NCBI GenBank assembly: GCA_004114245.1
Contig: QZWS01000067.1
Location: forward strand, 1 to 30,747
From: Zoopage sp. CT-All
Taxonomy: Eukaryota > Zoopagomycota > Zoopagomycetes > Zoopagales > Zoopagaceae
Length of the DNA: 30,747 bases
Direction: 5' to 3'
Part shown: positions 8,131 through 18,518 of the stretch, piece by piece
How the letters are laid out: every line of letters begins with the position of its first letter
How positions within the stretch are numbered: the stretch's first letter is position 1
The notes under the pieces: model-generated
What the model saw: only the letters and a program-made list of their open reading frames with translations
What the model was told of the DNA's origin: nothing
Databases searched by the model: none
Program-made: the position numbers and the translations under genes

Positions 8131-10800
8131 ATGCTCCAGCCGCCCCCGTCCTCCGTCACCGCCCCTCTCCTCGTCGCCGTTTCCGAAGCAGCGCACTTCT
8201 GGAAAAACGCCAAGCGCTTGTCGGCGCTGCGTGCCACGCGAGGGACAAATGAGACTGTTGATGCCGATGCTTCGTCCACCATGACCCGTGATGCCCCACT
8301 GCCAGAGTTTCTTTCCACCGTGGACATTGCATCGCTTCGAAATACGTTCCTCGGGGATAAATCGCTCGTAGCTGGATGCGAGGCCTTGTCTGCGCGCAAT
8401 ATGCTGGCCGATGCTGATGCCGACGCACACCGTACTGTTCGCCACCCACCTCTTCGAGCATCATATCTGCGTCCGGGTCACTCTGTAGCCTCTTCAGCGA
8501 TATCACGTCCGGGTAGTAGGTTTATTGCATCTCTACTTTCCTCACTTACACTATACACGCAGGAGCATCTGCGATATTGCAGCGTTCCGCGGTCAGGGTG
8601 CCATCGCGGCAATTTGCGTCATTTACTAATCCATTTCGATACCTCCAAGAGCGTCGCCTGGAATTACTTGAGGAGGAGGCCATCACTGTATCCGACAATG
8701 CCTCCAAACAGGCTGACTACTATCGGGTACCATTGCTTTATTGGTCACTAAAACTGATTGGCGATCGCCAGGAACTCATGGCCGCCGGATACCCAAAAAT
8801 GGTGGTCGAGCGCGTCGAGTCGAACAAGTTCGCCATCGATGCCCAGGTCGTTCAGCTCTACATCCAAGCCCTCGCACAGTCGGGCCAGTCCAGCAAGATT
8901 ATCGCCAAGCTCGTGCACCTGAGCAATCGCCATGGTGGTATCATGACCGCGGAGCAGGACCAGCTGCCGTTGGATGAGATTGTGCAGGCCGCGTTGGCCG
9001 ACAAGGCCCAGGGCTCCAAAATCACTCTAGCGCCGGGCGAATCTCTTGGTGTCGGGCAAAAATCCAGCCCCGTGCATGTCGTCATCGAGGATCGTAAGTC
9101 CGCCATCGCCCTTCCTCCCAGCAGTAACGCTGTACCTAGCCAAAGGAACTACCATGTGGCGCGTCATTCGATCCGTCTCGGTCTCGCTCATCTACGGCTT
9201 TGTCATTCTCACCGTTGTTGGCGTCACCATGGACAACTCGGGCCTTCTCAAGGCCGGCACCAATCAGACCGAAGTCGAGCCTTCCAAGAACAAGCCTGTA
9301 ACCTTTGGCGACGTCCAGGGCTGCGATGAAGCCAAGGAGGAACTCGTGGAGACGGTGTCATTTCTCAAGCATCCGGAAAAGTTCCGCGAACTGGGCGGGA
9401 AAATGCCCAAGGGTGTGCTGCTCACAGGCCCGCCTGGAACCGGCAAGACGCTGCTGGCTCGGGCTGTCGCCGGTGAAGCCGGTGTTCCCTTCTTTTTTAT
9501 GAGCGGCAGTGAGTTTGACGAGATGTATGTCGGTGTCGGCGCAAGACGCGTCCGTGAGCTCTTTGGTAACTACAGCGGGATGCTGGCGATGTGCTGACCT
9601 TTGATAGCTGCTGCAAGGAAAAAGTCTCCGAGCATCATCTTTATTGATGAGCTGGATGCCATTGGTAGCCGAAGGAACCCGAAGGACCAAGCATTTATGA
9701 AGCAAACCCTAAATCAGCTTTTGGTTGAACTCGATGGGTATGCTGCTCAGCTTTCGCGTTGCCCCAGTTTATAGTGATTTGCGCAGATTTTCCCAAACAG
9801 AGGGCGTCATTGTCATGGCAGCGACCAATTTCCCCGAGCTCCTTGACAAGGCGTTGGTTCGCCCAGGCCGATTCGATCGCCATGTAGCGGTGCCTCTGCC
9901 GGACGTCCGTGGTCGTGTGGCCATTCTGAAGCATCATTCTAAATCCGTGCAGCTTGACCCCGCCGTGGATCTGTCCTTGATCGCACGCGGCACTCCTGGA
10001 TTTTCCGGTGCCGAGCTTCAGAACGTGATTAACCAAGCAGCGATACAAGCCTCGAAAGACAATGCCAAAAAGATTTCCCTCAAGCATCTGGAGTTCGCTA
10101 AGGATAAAATTATCATGGGGGCTGAGCGGCGCTCTGCCGTGATAACAGAGGAAAGCAAGCGATGTACTGCTTACCATGAAGGCGGCCATGCCCTGGTTGC
10201 GCTGTATACCCCGGGTGCGATGCCGCTACACAAGGCGACCATTATGCCTCGCGGCCATAGCCTTGGCATGGTGGGATGTCATTCCCGACGTAGTAGATGC
10301 TGACCAATGATTGCAGACTGTGCAACTGCCAGAGATGGATCGGAATTCATTCTCCAAGAAGGAATTCCTGGCCCAAATCGATGTTTGTATGGGCGGCAGG
10401 GTTGCGGAGGAGCTCATATACGGCGAAGAGAATGTTACATCCGGTGCTCAGAATGATATTATGAAGGCCACCGATGTCGCCAAACGCATGGTAACCGAGT
10501 ACGGAATGAGCGAGAAGGTGCGCCATTGGCATGACTGATTCATTCAAGCAGCTAACTTTGGCGTAGCTCGGACCCGTGGCGCACCACGATGATGACCGGG
10601 CGATATTGTCGTCGCAGACCAAACAGTTGATCGAGAGCGAGATCCGTGCTCTTGTTGAGGCTGGCCGCGACCGAGCTACGAATATTCTGCGTGTGCACCA
10701 AATCGAGCTGGATAGGCTGGCTAAGGCTCTCGTCGAGTATGAAACACTAGATGGCGAAGAGATTACGCTGGTGGTCAAGGGGAAACCCATTCGCAAGTAG
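8131..10800 (+). CDS. YME1: mitochondrial i-AAA protease Yme1
   Basis: Eight exons: 8131-8512, 8563-8726, 8772-9093, 9140-9565, 9608-9737, 9787-10270, 10317-10517 and 10567-10800; joined 2343, 780 residues, introns 42-50 nt. ATP-dependent metalloprotease of the inner membrane with its catalytic face in the intermembrane space. Order: uncertain N-terminus, Yme1-specific helical region (QADYYR joined to [16 protein letters not shown]), membrane helix ([18 protein letters not shown]), AAA module with Walker A GPPGTGKT near residue 386, Walker [12 protein letters not shown] near 441, second region of homology [19 protein letters not shown], then the M41 peptidase with HEGGH near 605 and the third zinc ligand in [13 protein letters not shown]. 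FtsH/Yme1 enzymes usually have HEAGH; here Ala is Gly. The start is uncertain: 8131 keeps a reading-through first exon, while 8401 would give 690 residues. Confidence 0.93.
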
Positions 10801-10882
10801 AGTAGGAAGTGTTATATGTATCCTGTTACAGCTCCTTCCTCACCTCTCACCTCTCACCCCACCTCCCCGCCTCTACCGAATT

Positions 10883-12370
10883 ATGCACTTGTATTCGCCG
10901 CAGCTACGCCCACGAATGCTGGTTTCGCTCAGCAAATCAACGCTAAAGATGTTTCCCACTGGTCCAAAACACATCGAGCTCGAGTGCGTTTCCACCATTG
11001 ACGGCATCGCAGAAGCCTGCCCCAGCTTCGCAGAGCATATCGACCTTTGCGATATCGATGCCTCTGGATTAATGGAGCTATTTATTCAGGTAAGGTTCAC
11101 TTTAGGTGCATTTTATAGCAATAAATAGATTCAAACGATGGAAGCCAATGGCTGCAATGAAGCGGAGATCGTGACTTGGGAAGACCATGGGATTAAGCAG
11201 GAAGTCTCGAGCGACATATGTGGATTTATTGTACGCTATCTATGCTGAAATAAGTGCCAAAGGGTTAACGGGAACATTGCTATATAGCTCTGGTCAACAT
11301 ATGGCCTCGATGTCTGTGTTGCCCCTGATCTTCAAGCCAGCTCACGCCAGCTGGGTATTTGCCATGCATATATTCCGCAATTTGATAAAATACATTCATT
11401 GCTAGCCTTTCTAGTCAAGCGCGTGGAGGATGCGCGAGTATGCAACAAAAACCGGGCAGCACCGAGTAAAACGTATGTTCCACCTGGCATCACGACTCTT
11501 CCCACTCTCCGTCGTCTCGACTTTACGGTCACTTGGACACTTCGCTCCGATTATATTGGACGCGGAGAACAAAACGGTGACTCTGACCGGTTGGAGCTGA
11601 TCCCGCCACTAGAGAAGGTCATTGAAAGGTGTTTGCATAAGCTTCGCGGGCTGTATCCTCGCGTATTGAACCCCGCCTATCGTCAGGTAGACTATCAAGC
11701 TTTACATGCAATAAGATGACACATAAATCGGTTCACAGCGCGTTGACGGTGTCGGAGAGAGTCTTGCAGCGATGGCATTCTCGATCACTGAGATCGTAGC
11801 GCTTAAGCGTACACGTCATGATGATCTGCACACACAAACTAGTCTGTGCTCAGCTCTATGAAGGCATGCTGATATCGTGCACATAGCTGACACAGAGATA
11901 AAATCTCAGAACATTGAGCTGCTACTATACAAGAATGCATGTCGTCTCCGTCCATCCATCGACAAGGTAATTCTCTGGCGACTCCTACCCGGTACTGACA
12001 TGGGCAGTGGACACCGATCCACTTGGATCACGAATATGAACAGCATAGCGACGTCAACATGGATGCATCTGATAGTCCATCTTCAAACGAGTCGGTGGGG
12101 TTCGGCATGACCGACTCGGAGTACAGTGGTTTCGGTGATCCAGACGAATTTGACAAGCTAGCAGAACGCACTGCTGAAGATATGGTTGGAGGCAGGGGGG
12201 CGTTGTCTGCAGACTCTCTTTACAGCTGGAAGTCCGAGGAATCGCAATTTGGGGACGAGGTCGGTCTAGATAGTGATGCGACGGTGGATGCAGGCCAATG
12301 CCAGAGCATGCTGATGGACTACGGGTGGCTAAGAGGGACGAGGAAGGACACTTGCAGCTTTTCACAGTGA
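10883..12370 (+). CDS. unrecognised six-exon protein with acidic C-terminus
   Basis: Exons inferred at 10883-11089, 11129-11230, 11288-11686, 11739-11808, 11887-11966 and 12008-12370; joined 1221, 406 residues. Introns are 39, 57, 52, 78 and 41 nt; the 78-nt fourth intron is the least sure. I do not recognise a domain. The first 250 residues look folded, with regular hydrophobic spacing (IELECVSTIDGIAEACPSF, ICGFILWSTYGLDVCVAP, FDKIHSLLAFLVKRVEDAR, LRRLDFTVTW). The last 110 residues are acidic and Ser/Asp-rich (NMDASDSPSSNESVGFG and onwards), likely disordered. No signal peptide or membrane helix is seen. It starts 82 bp after YME1 on the same strand and ends 38 bp from RAV2, which is convergent. 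The consistent phasing across five introns argues for a real gene. Confidence 0.6.
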
Positions 12371-12408
12371 CAAATTGGTTCGTACAATAAACGTGACAGC
12401 CATCACGG

Positions 12409-13724
12409 TCAGTCAACGCCCCTCGTCATATCTCGCAAAATGCACGCCTTCTCGCGATATAGCCGACATAGGGTTACTGCGTGCTGCAAGCCATTCCACG
12501 ACGAAGCAAGACTAGGAGAATGCGATCGCACGATAACCTCGTCCAAGATCTCTGCAAACTTATGGCCATATTCACTATGCAGATGGTATTGACATGCCGA
12601 TTCGAACCCCAGCAGACTTACATAACCTCGGGCGGCTCAATCCAGCCATGTATAAGCGACCGATGACCCTCGGGCCGCCGGTGGTGCACTTTGAGTGCCC
12701 TTACCGCGCAGATCAGGTCCGGCCCATCCACATAAAACTCAATATCAAAGTCGTGCGGAGGCGCCGGATCAAACTGACGGGTATCGCCGATTCTCAGAGG
12801 AAAGCGCGGAAGGGCGGTGGCGGTAAGCATGAGCCGGGCATTATTCAGCCTGTCTGTCAAATCATCCATTCTCTAGACAAAGTTGATGGAACCAGTGGGA
12901 CGAGCTGGCGACAGCATACCCGAACCGCCTCCTCGAGATCGCCAGGAGGATAGGCCAGTTTTCTTCGAATGGTGTTCAGGGCCGAGTACATGGCAGAGAG
13001 CTGCTGCAGCTCGTATGGGCGCTGCGGGTGGATGGCAAAGTGGACCGGCTCCGCGCGTCGATATCCTGGAAGGCGCACCACAACATCGCCCTTGACCAAT
13101 TGCCCCTGCTGCAGCTTGATATATCCCTTGAGATTCTCGCGGTGTTCGCCATCGACTTGCTTCGTGCGCGGCGACGGGGGTGTGTTTGATCCATTCGGGA
13201 CGGCAAGCGCCAGGGCCGTCTTGTGGCCGCCGCCACTTGCCTTGCTGCCGGATCCGCGCCGCTCCCCATAGTGCATTGATATGCTCCCGCCGCCAAGAGG
13301 CATCAAGGTGGATTGGAAGAAATGTGCGACGGAGTGCTGCGGGACTCCGAACCGCGGCGACACGGATAAATCCTCCGACGAACGCCGCCGTAAAGTCCGC
13401 GGCGACGGCAGGAACTGGGTGGCGGTGAGCGCCAGCGTCTCCCCATAGGGAACGCCGTAGCCAGGCGTCCCCGTTGCAGCTGGGCCGCTGGCGGAGCGCG
13501 CCATTGGGGCGGTGGTGGTGGGCGACGCAAAGGAGTCGAGGATGTCGCGGAGCTGCTCGCAGACCGACTCGTATTCCGCCGTAAGCAGCCATTGGATTTC
13601 CTTGTTCTGCGCAGAGGTTGCTTGCTCAGACCCAATGCACAGATGGATGCTGGCGGCTCACCAGTTCGTCGACTTCGCTTTGGATGAGGGCTGCGTCATC
13701 GGCGTCCCAGGGAAGCTGGAACAT
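12409..13724 (-). CDS. RAV2: Rav2/Rogdi-family V-ATPase regulator
   Basis: Four exons: 13662-13724, 12920-13606, 12622-12872 and 12409-12574; joined 1167, 388 residues, introns 47-55 nt. Rav2 (Rogdi in animals) is a subunit of the RAVE complex, which promotes reassembly of the V1 and Vo sectors of the vacuolar ATPase. Visible family features: the N-terminal helix EIQWLLTAEYESVCEQLRDI, the strand pair LKGYIKLQQGQLVKGDVVV-RLPG, a helix YELQQLSAMYSALNTIRRKL, RMDDLTDRLNNARLMLTA with LPRFPL, and the later FDIEFYVDGPDLICAVRAL. The middle of exon 2 has a Ser/Pro/Gly-rich insertion of roughly 80 residues. The third intron uses donor GTAAGT inside what looks like a stop-terminated frame; splicing adds a coherent 55-residue helical tail. 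The promoter side is almost wholly occupied by an inverted-repeat element. Confidence 0.8.
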
Positions 13725-13748
13725 GGATGAGAGCAGCCGCGACATTTG

Positions 13749-13857
13749 TACAGAATTCCCTTTGATATAGTGACACATAATCGTTCAGCAGTTGAATGTC
13801 ACTATATCAAGGGTGTCACTCTGTTAAGGTGTCACTATATCAAGGGAGAACTCTGTA
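13749..13857. mobile_element. 105-bp MITE-like element with TA target duplication
   Basis: The element runs 13751-13855 and is flanked on both sides by TA (13749-13750 and 13856-13857). The left end reads CAGAATTCCCTTTGATATAG and continues TGACAC. The right end in reverse complement reads CAGAGTTCTCCCTTGATATA and continues GTGACAC. The two differ by one indel and two or three substitutions over about 27 bp. A further copy of the 17-base core TGTCACTATATCAAGGG lies at 13797-13813, and the right terminal copy is 13830-13846. CAG-ends plus TA duplication are what Tc1/mariner or Pogo-type non-autonomous elements show. It has no coding capacity. It fills 105 of the 139 bp between the malic enzyme stop and the RAV2 start. 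A hairpin terminator is the alternative reading. Confidence 0.65.
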
Positions 13858-13863
13858 CTGTGG

Positions 13864-15579
13864 TTAAGTATTATCAGCACGTGCATGCACGCTTGTGGCA
13901 CCTCCCTCCATTCCCTCACGGCCAGTCACCTCCGCTTCCACAACCTTGGGCACCCACATGCTTTGGGCAACCCACTGCTCCCACATATCCTCGTGCCGTT
14001 TCGACGGCTCCACATCAAATATTGTCTTGACCTCCTTGGAGGCACAAACGCCATCCTTCAGCGCTTGGCGGATTACCGCTACGGCCACTTGGACGCTTAT
14101 CTCGCGTATTCGTTCCAGGGCTGGGTAGAGATCCTCACAGGAGCGCTCCTCAGCGGTCAAAGAGTTGGCAAGCGCTATGGCCGAGGCGTAGACCATAGCA
14201 TCGGTAACCTGGGTCGCCTTGGCAAGGATGGCGCCGAGCCCGAGGCCAGGGAATATATACATATTGTTTCCTTGTCCCGGCACTTTGACCTGCTTGGTGT
14301 CTGGGATAGTGTAGGCTGGAAAGGCAGTGCCCGACGCAAATACCACCTTATTGGCAGTGCCCTGCATAGCATCGGTAAAGGTGCATTCGGCATTGGTCGC
14401 TGGATTCGATAAAGGAAAGACGATGGGGCGGTCGTTGAGCTCGGCCATGCGCTGGAGAATACGGCTGTCAAAGCCGCCTGCTTGAGAGGAGAGACCGATG
14501 ATGGCGGTGGGGTGAATATACTCGACCGCCTCAAGGAACTCGTGACACTGCGTCCCGTTGTTGTCGTTACGGGCAAACTCGACTTTGTGTTCGGCCAGAA
14601 CATCCCCGCGATCGGCGGTGACCAGACCCTTGGAGTCGACAAGATAGAAGCACTTCCGGGCAGCAGCGAGAGACATACCAGAGTGCTGGACGAAGTAATC
14701 CACCAACTGATGGGCTACGCCGACTGCTGCAGAGCCAGCCCCGAGAAAAACCACTCGGTGACTCTCCACTGGAATGCCCACGATTCGGACAGCGTTGATA
14801 AATCCAGCCAACACTACGGCACCCGTGCCCTGAATATCATCGTTGAACGAGGGATACTTGCGACGATGATGCTCGAGGAGAGCAAACGCGTGATCGGTCG
14901 AGAAATCCTCGAATTGGATCAGCATATTCGGCCACGTAGCATGAAGGGCAGCAAGCACACGATCCATAATGCGGTGGAACTCTGCCGTCGTTGGACGCGG
15001 CTTGCGCCACCCAAGGTACATCGGATCGTCGCGAATATGCGCCGTATCGGTGCCAAGATCCACGCAAATGGGCAGCGTGCGTGATGGATCTAAGCCGGCC
15101 GCGGCAACATACAGCTGCAGCTTGCCCAGAGGAATTCCCATGCCGTTGACGCCGAGATCCCCCAGTCCAAGAATACGGCTTCCGTCCGTGATCACAGCAA
15201 TCACCGGGTCCACACCGCTGAGACGCGCCTTGTATCCCGCAATCACATCCTCGAGCCGATCAAGATGCGGGTAGGAGATGTACAGGCCATTGGGGGTGCC
15301 GGGGGTTGTCACCATGCCATGGATGCGAGAAAACTGCAAACACGCGGTTCCCACCACCGGCGTGTAGATGAGCGGACACACCTCCATCAAATGCTCCAGT
15401 ACCAAGGCGTAAAAGACGTCGGGGCTGGCGAGTCGCAGACGGGCGAGGTAGATGTACTTGTCGAGCGGCGCGGGGATGGCGCGAAGCTGGAGCAGAGCGA
15501 GCGAGAGCTGTGTCGCAGTGCTTAAGCGCCCGCACGGAGACAGGCCAAGGACTGAAGGGGGTGCGTTGGTCGGAGACAT
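13864..15579 (-). CDS. MAE1: malic enzyme (NAD(P)-dependent, decarboxylating)
   Basis: Single exon, 571 residues from ATG 15577-15579. Converts malate to pyruvate and CO2 while reducing NAD(P). Conserved blocks: PLDKYIYLARL, IYTPVVGTACLQFS with the catalytic Tyr, ITDGSRILGLGDLGVNGMGI-PLGKLQLY with the catalytic Lys, QFEDF and FNDDIQGTGAVVLAG with the metal-binding acids, the Rossmann motif VVFLGAGSAAVGVA, FYLVDSKGLV, FPLSNPATNAECT and GQGNNMYIFPGLGLGA. The usual N-terminal block (NKGTAFT..ER..L.GLLPP) is missing; GRLSTATQLSLALLQLRAIP leads directly into the conserved core. The frame is open upstream to 15804, where an Arg-rich start could be a mitochondrial presequence, so location is unsettled. 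Its stop is 7 bp from the MITE's TA flank. Confidence 0.93.
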   Translation of the reverse strand: MSPTNAPPSVLGLSPCGRLSTATQLSLALLQLRAIPAPLDKYIYLARLRLASPDVFYALVLEHLMEVCPLIYTPVVGTACLQFSRIHGMVTTPGTPNGLYISYPHLDRLEDVIAGYKARLSGVDPVIAVITDGSRILGLGDLGVNGMGIPLGKLQLYVAAAGLDPSRTLPICVDLGTDTAHIRDDPMYLGWRKPRPTTAEFHRIMDRVLAALHATWPNMLIQFEDFSTDHAFALLEHHRRKYPSFNDDIQGTGAVVLAGFINAVRIVGIPVESHRVVFLGAGSAAVGVAHQLVDYFVQHSGMSLAAARKCFYLVDSKGLVTADRGDVLAEHKVEFARNDNNGTQCHEFLEAVEYIHPTAIIGLSSQAGGFDSRILQRMAELNDRPIVFPLSNPATNAECTFTDAMQGTANKVVFASGTAFPAYTIPDTKQVKVPGQGNNMYIFPGLGLGAILAKATQVTDAMVYASAIALANSLTAEERSCEDLYPALERIREISVQVAVAVIRQALKDGVCASKEVKTIFDVEPSKRHEDMWEQWVAQSMWVPKVVEAEVTGREGMEGGATSVHARADNT

Positions 15580-15870
15580 AGCAGTCGTCGATTGATGGCC
15601 GCTGCACAAGGTAAGTGGGCAGTGGGAAAACCCCCCACGGGCTAGCAGCCATAGGTTGAGTATGAATGGGTTACACGGTGACCAGTCCGAGCGCTTCTTA
15701 GTAGCAGGACTGAGAGTGAGGTCATCAGCCAGTGTGAATAAGTATCCCCTCCGGCATAAACCCCTTGCATTGATAACAGCGTTCATGCCGGTTACACTAT
15801 ACATAAGTCTGCTGATGACCTTCGTCGCTGTATACTATCAACGCCAGCCAGCTCAATAGTACAAACCATT
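15580..15870. promoter_or_regulatory. upstream region of malic enzyme
   Basis: 291 bp between the acyltransferase stop and the malic enzyme ATG, both on the minus strand. The malic enzyme frame is open here for 75 more codons to an ATG at 15804, so part could be an N-terminal extension. Otherwise no motif stands out. Confidence 0.35.
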
Positions 15871-17310
15871 TTAGTATGCAAATGCTGATGCGGCAAGGCT
15901 CGGGAGCGAAGTCAGGTGTGGCGATTCGGGTTGCTCGGCCAAACTCCCTCGTAAGCGTATCTTCGCCAAGTATCGATCCTTCTCAAGGTACACATTCTGC
16001 ACCCACGCTGCAAGCTCCTCGTCCCCTGTTGGCAGGTCGTCGATCGTAAACCGTCGTACATGTACGTGGAACATATATGTCGGCCACAGCGATGCTGAGT
16101 GCACGCGAATGATGCTCGGCGTGTTGTGCGTCACGCCAAGTTGCTGATGTCGGTATACAAACGTCAAGTCGTAAACGTGCTTAATGTGGCTGTCTCCTCG
16201 CATCTGACGAATGGTTTCGACAAAGCCTTTGGTGCGTGGTACAAGCAGATGCTGCATCGGAACCAGCCCCCGAGACTGGGAATATGCGACGCTCTAGACA
16301 TGGCATCAGTATGACGCACCAGGCGCAAATATATAGCACGCCTCCATATGCTTCCTCTTGGAAAATCGCGTCCCTTCGAGGTACATGACAATCCAGGCAG
16401 GAACTCGCTGGTGCTTGAAGGCAGCAAAGAGCGATTCAATCGTGGATCGATCCTAAGCGCAATGTTACTACACAGCATAATGGACGCTACTGGACATACG
16501 CTCGTCCATTTACGACTGATGAAGAGAGTACCAATCATCTGATGCAAATTACACTTGTCTAAATGAAGGCATGAAAGCATGGCAACTTACTGTCAATCCC
16601 CATCCAAAGAACGGAATCTATAGCACAATTCAGCAAAAACATAGGAACAATGCCAGCACTACGTATTTGAGCGAATTTTTGGCAAAGTACTGCCAAGTGT
16701 GTCAAGCATGTCTGGTCAAATTGGGACCAACCTTGCAATGGGCAAGCATTCCGGCCCGCGCAGCCACGGCATGCACGAGATAGAAATCCACCAGTCCCTG
16801 TACAGACCCATTGTCAGCCACGAGGGGCGGGAGAAATGGGATGACCTGATGGTTGGCGATGACAACTGCGCTCTCACCGAGTGGTATCGTATCGCCCGAA
16901 AACGTTATCCGTCCGTCCTTCACCGTCTGTCGTTGAAGTGAGCACTGCACTGCACAGTCCGAAAAGAATGTCTACCTCGAACGTGTACTACGAACGACCA
17001 AGCAAGTTCCAGCATCAGACGCGACTGTCATGAATGTGTGACGCGTACCTGCATGAAGTACCACATTATGCCAGCGATCTTCGAATTATACACACGCACT
17101 TGTCGCGGGAAGAATGGAAGGAACGGAACGCTGAACACTTGCAGCATATTCAGAGTTGCGCAAAACCTGGCCGGACACCACGCGCAGATTACATATTAAT
17201 GCACTGATTAATGAGACTACGTACCCAAATTGAATGATCGACCATGAAATGATGCGCGCAATTCTCACGGGAACATCGACGGCTCCGAGGGTTTTTGACA
17301 GCACCGTCAT
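15871..17310 (-). CDS. lysophospholipid acyltransferase, Cst26/AGPAT4-5 type
   Basis: Nine exons: 17225-17310, 17049-17166, 16846-16926 (or to 16944), 16732-16797, 16663-16689, 16591-16617, 16500-16538, 16340-16452 and 15871-16291; joined 978 (or 996), 325 or 331 residues. PlsC-fold acyltransferase of the ER or lipid-droplet membrane, transferring acyl groups to lysophospholipids. Visible: N-terminal membrane segments, SGDTIPLGESAVVIANHQ with the HX4D catalytic motif completed across an intron (NHQGLVDF), YFAKNSLKY-IPFFGWGLT-MIGTLFISRKW, VMYLEGTRFS (the EGTR motif), LLVPRTKGF, and the C-terminal FHVHVRRFTIDDLP with EKDRYLAKI. Three internal exons are 27, 27 and 39 nt. The second intron (over 100 nt) may hide another mini-exon, and the intron between exons 8 and 9 needs a GAG acceptor. 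Starts 55 bp from the LRR gene. Confidence 0.85.
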
Positions 17311-17365
17311 CGTGAAGGTATTTGGCAACCCGAAAGCGCCACCGTAAACCTCTTCAGCCCACGCG

Positions 17366-18309
17366 ATGCATCTGACGCCATCGCACATCGCAAATTGGCA
17401 GCCGGCTAGCCTCTCGGAGCTCAAATCCCTTGCCGCCACCAACCGCGACATATCCCATGTAGACGATATCTCGTCCTGTATTGCCCTCGCCCGCATCGAC
17501 CTTTCACGCAACTGCATCAAAACGTCTCAGGGGCTGTCCGGATTGCATAACTGCACATCGATCTCATGGCTAAGCGTGGCGGGAAATGGGCTGGAGGACT
17601 TGGCGTTTGTCGAATGGCTCGCGCCCACGATCCAAGTGCTGAATGCCTCGAACAATGCCATTGCACAACTCCCTGCCGCCGACAAGATTAGAATGTGCAA
17701 GGAGCTCAAAGCGCTGGTTATCAATCACAATAGGCTGACACGAATCGATTCAATTCAAGGCCTGCCACAGCTGAATACGTTGATTGCGTCACATAATTCT
17801 ATTGCCAGTCCACTCGGCACGGATTTTGGCACGCTCCCTGCGCTCAAGAAGCTCGGCCTGGCCCATAACGCGTTGAGAGAGTTTCCTTATATGTCCTGCC
17901 CAACGCTGCATGAGCTGCGGCTGAATGATAACAAAATCAAGCGCGTGAGTGAGACCGCGCCAGCATTGTTAAAGATTTTGGATCTTGGGAACAATCGAAT
18001 TGACTCGTGGAAGTAGGCAATGCCGCCACCATCTTCAACGTCTTGAGATTAGGTAGAGATATAGAAGTGCTGAGGAGCTTGGAGCGGCTGGATAATATCA
18101 ACCTCAAAGGCAATCCCCTTTGCAAAACCCCTGGATACGCTGAAAAGGTGAGCATACAATCATGAGTCTTTCAATCAACTGATGGCTGTGTCTATGTGGC
18201 TGCGTAGCTGAAAGAAATGTTTCCAAAAGCGCGTATACTAGACGGAGCACGTGTTGACCCGTACTATATGCAACGTAAACGCAAGCGCGAACAAGCAGCC
18301 ATTGCTGTC

Positions 18310-18340
<31 letters not shown>

Positions 18341-18444
18341 TCTCGGTGGCAGTGGCAGCCGTTGAAGTGCCAAGTGCGTCGACTGATGTTGGGGGCCGTG
18401 GAGGTCGTGGGTCGAAGCGCACGCACTCATCGAAGCAGAAGTGA
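17366..18444 (+). CDS. leucine-rich repeat protein (Sds22/LRRC-like)
   Basis: Three exons: 17366-18012, 18057-18147 and 18208-18444; joined 975, 324 residues; introns 44 and 60 nt. The first 210 residues contain about six or seven 22-residue leucine-rich repeats of the Sds22-like type (for example LARIDLSRNCIKT, ISWLSVAGNGLED, LKALVINHNRLTRIDSIQGL, LKKLGLAHNALREFP, LHELRLNDNKIKRV, LKILDLGNNRIDSW). An LRR cap follows (LDNINLKGNPLCKTPGYAEK, MFPKARILDG). The tail is basic, then a poly-Ala run of about ten residues, an acidic DDD, and a Gly/Arg/Lys-rich end. A protein-protein interaction scaffold is likely, possibly a phosphatase regulator; partner unknown. The second acceptor (GGTAG at 18056) was chosen because it alone keeps the LRR frame. 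The gene ends 74 bp from SQT1, convergent. Confidence 0.82.
18304..18342 (+). repeat. GCT/GAT trinucleotide microsatellite in the LRR gene
   Basis: An in-frame trinucleotide run, GCTGTCGCTGCTGCTGCTGC and onwards, ends in GATGATGATG. It encodes the poly-Ala and Asp run in the C-terminal tail of the LRR protein, so length change would alter only a probably disordered segment. Confidence 0.75.
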
Positions 18445-18518
18445 GCAAGCACGTATCGTCGTCATTCCCCGCAATGTCATATAGTGACAGATACATGATA
18501 TAAAGCACTATGTATTCA

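Noticed and set aside
7812-8445. Minus-strand frames opposite the YME1 first exon
   Set aside because: Composition is His/Trp/Arg-rich in one frame and low-complexity in the other; the plus-strand frame has better coding third positions and joins YME1 in phase.
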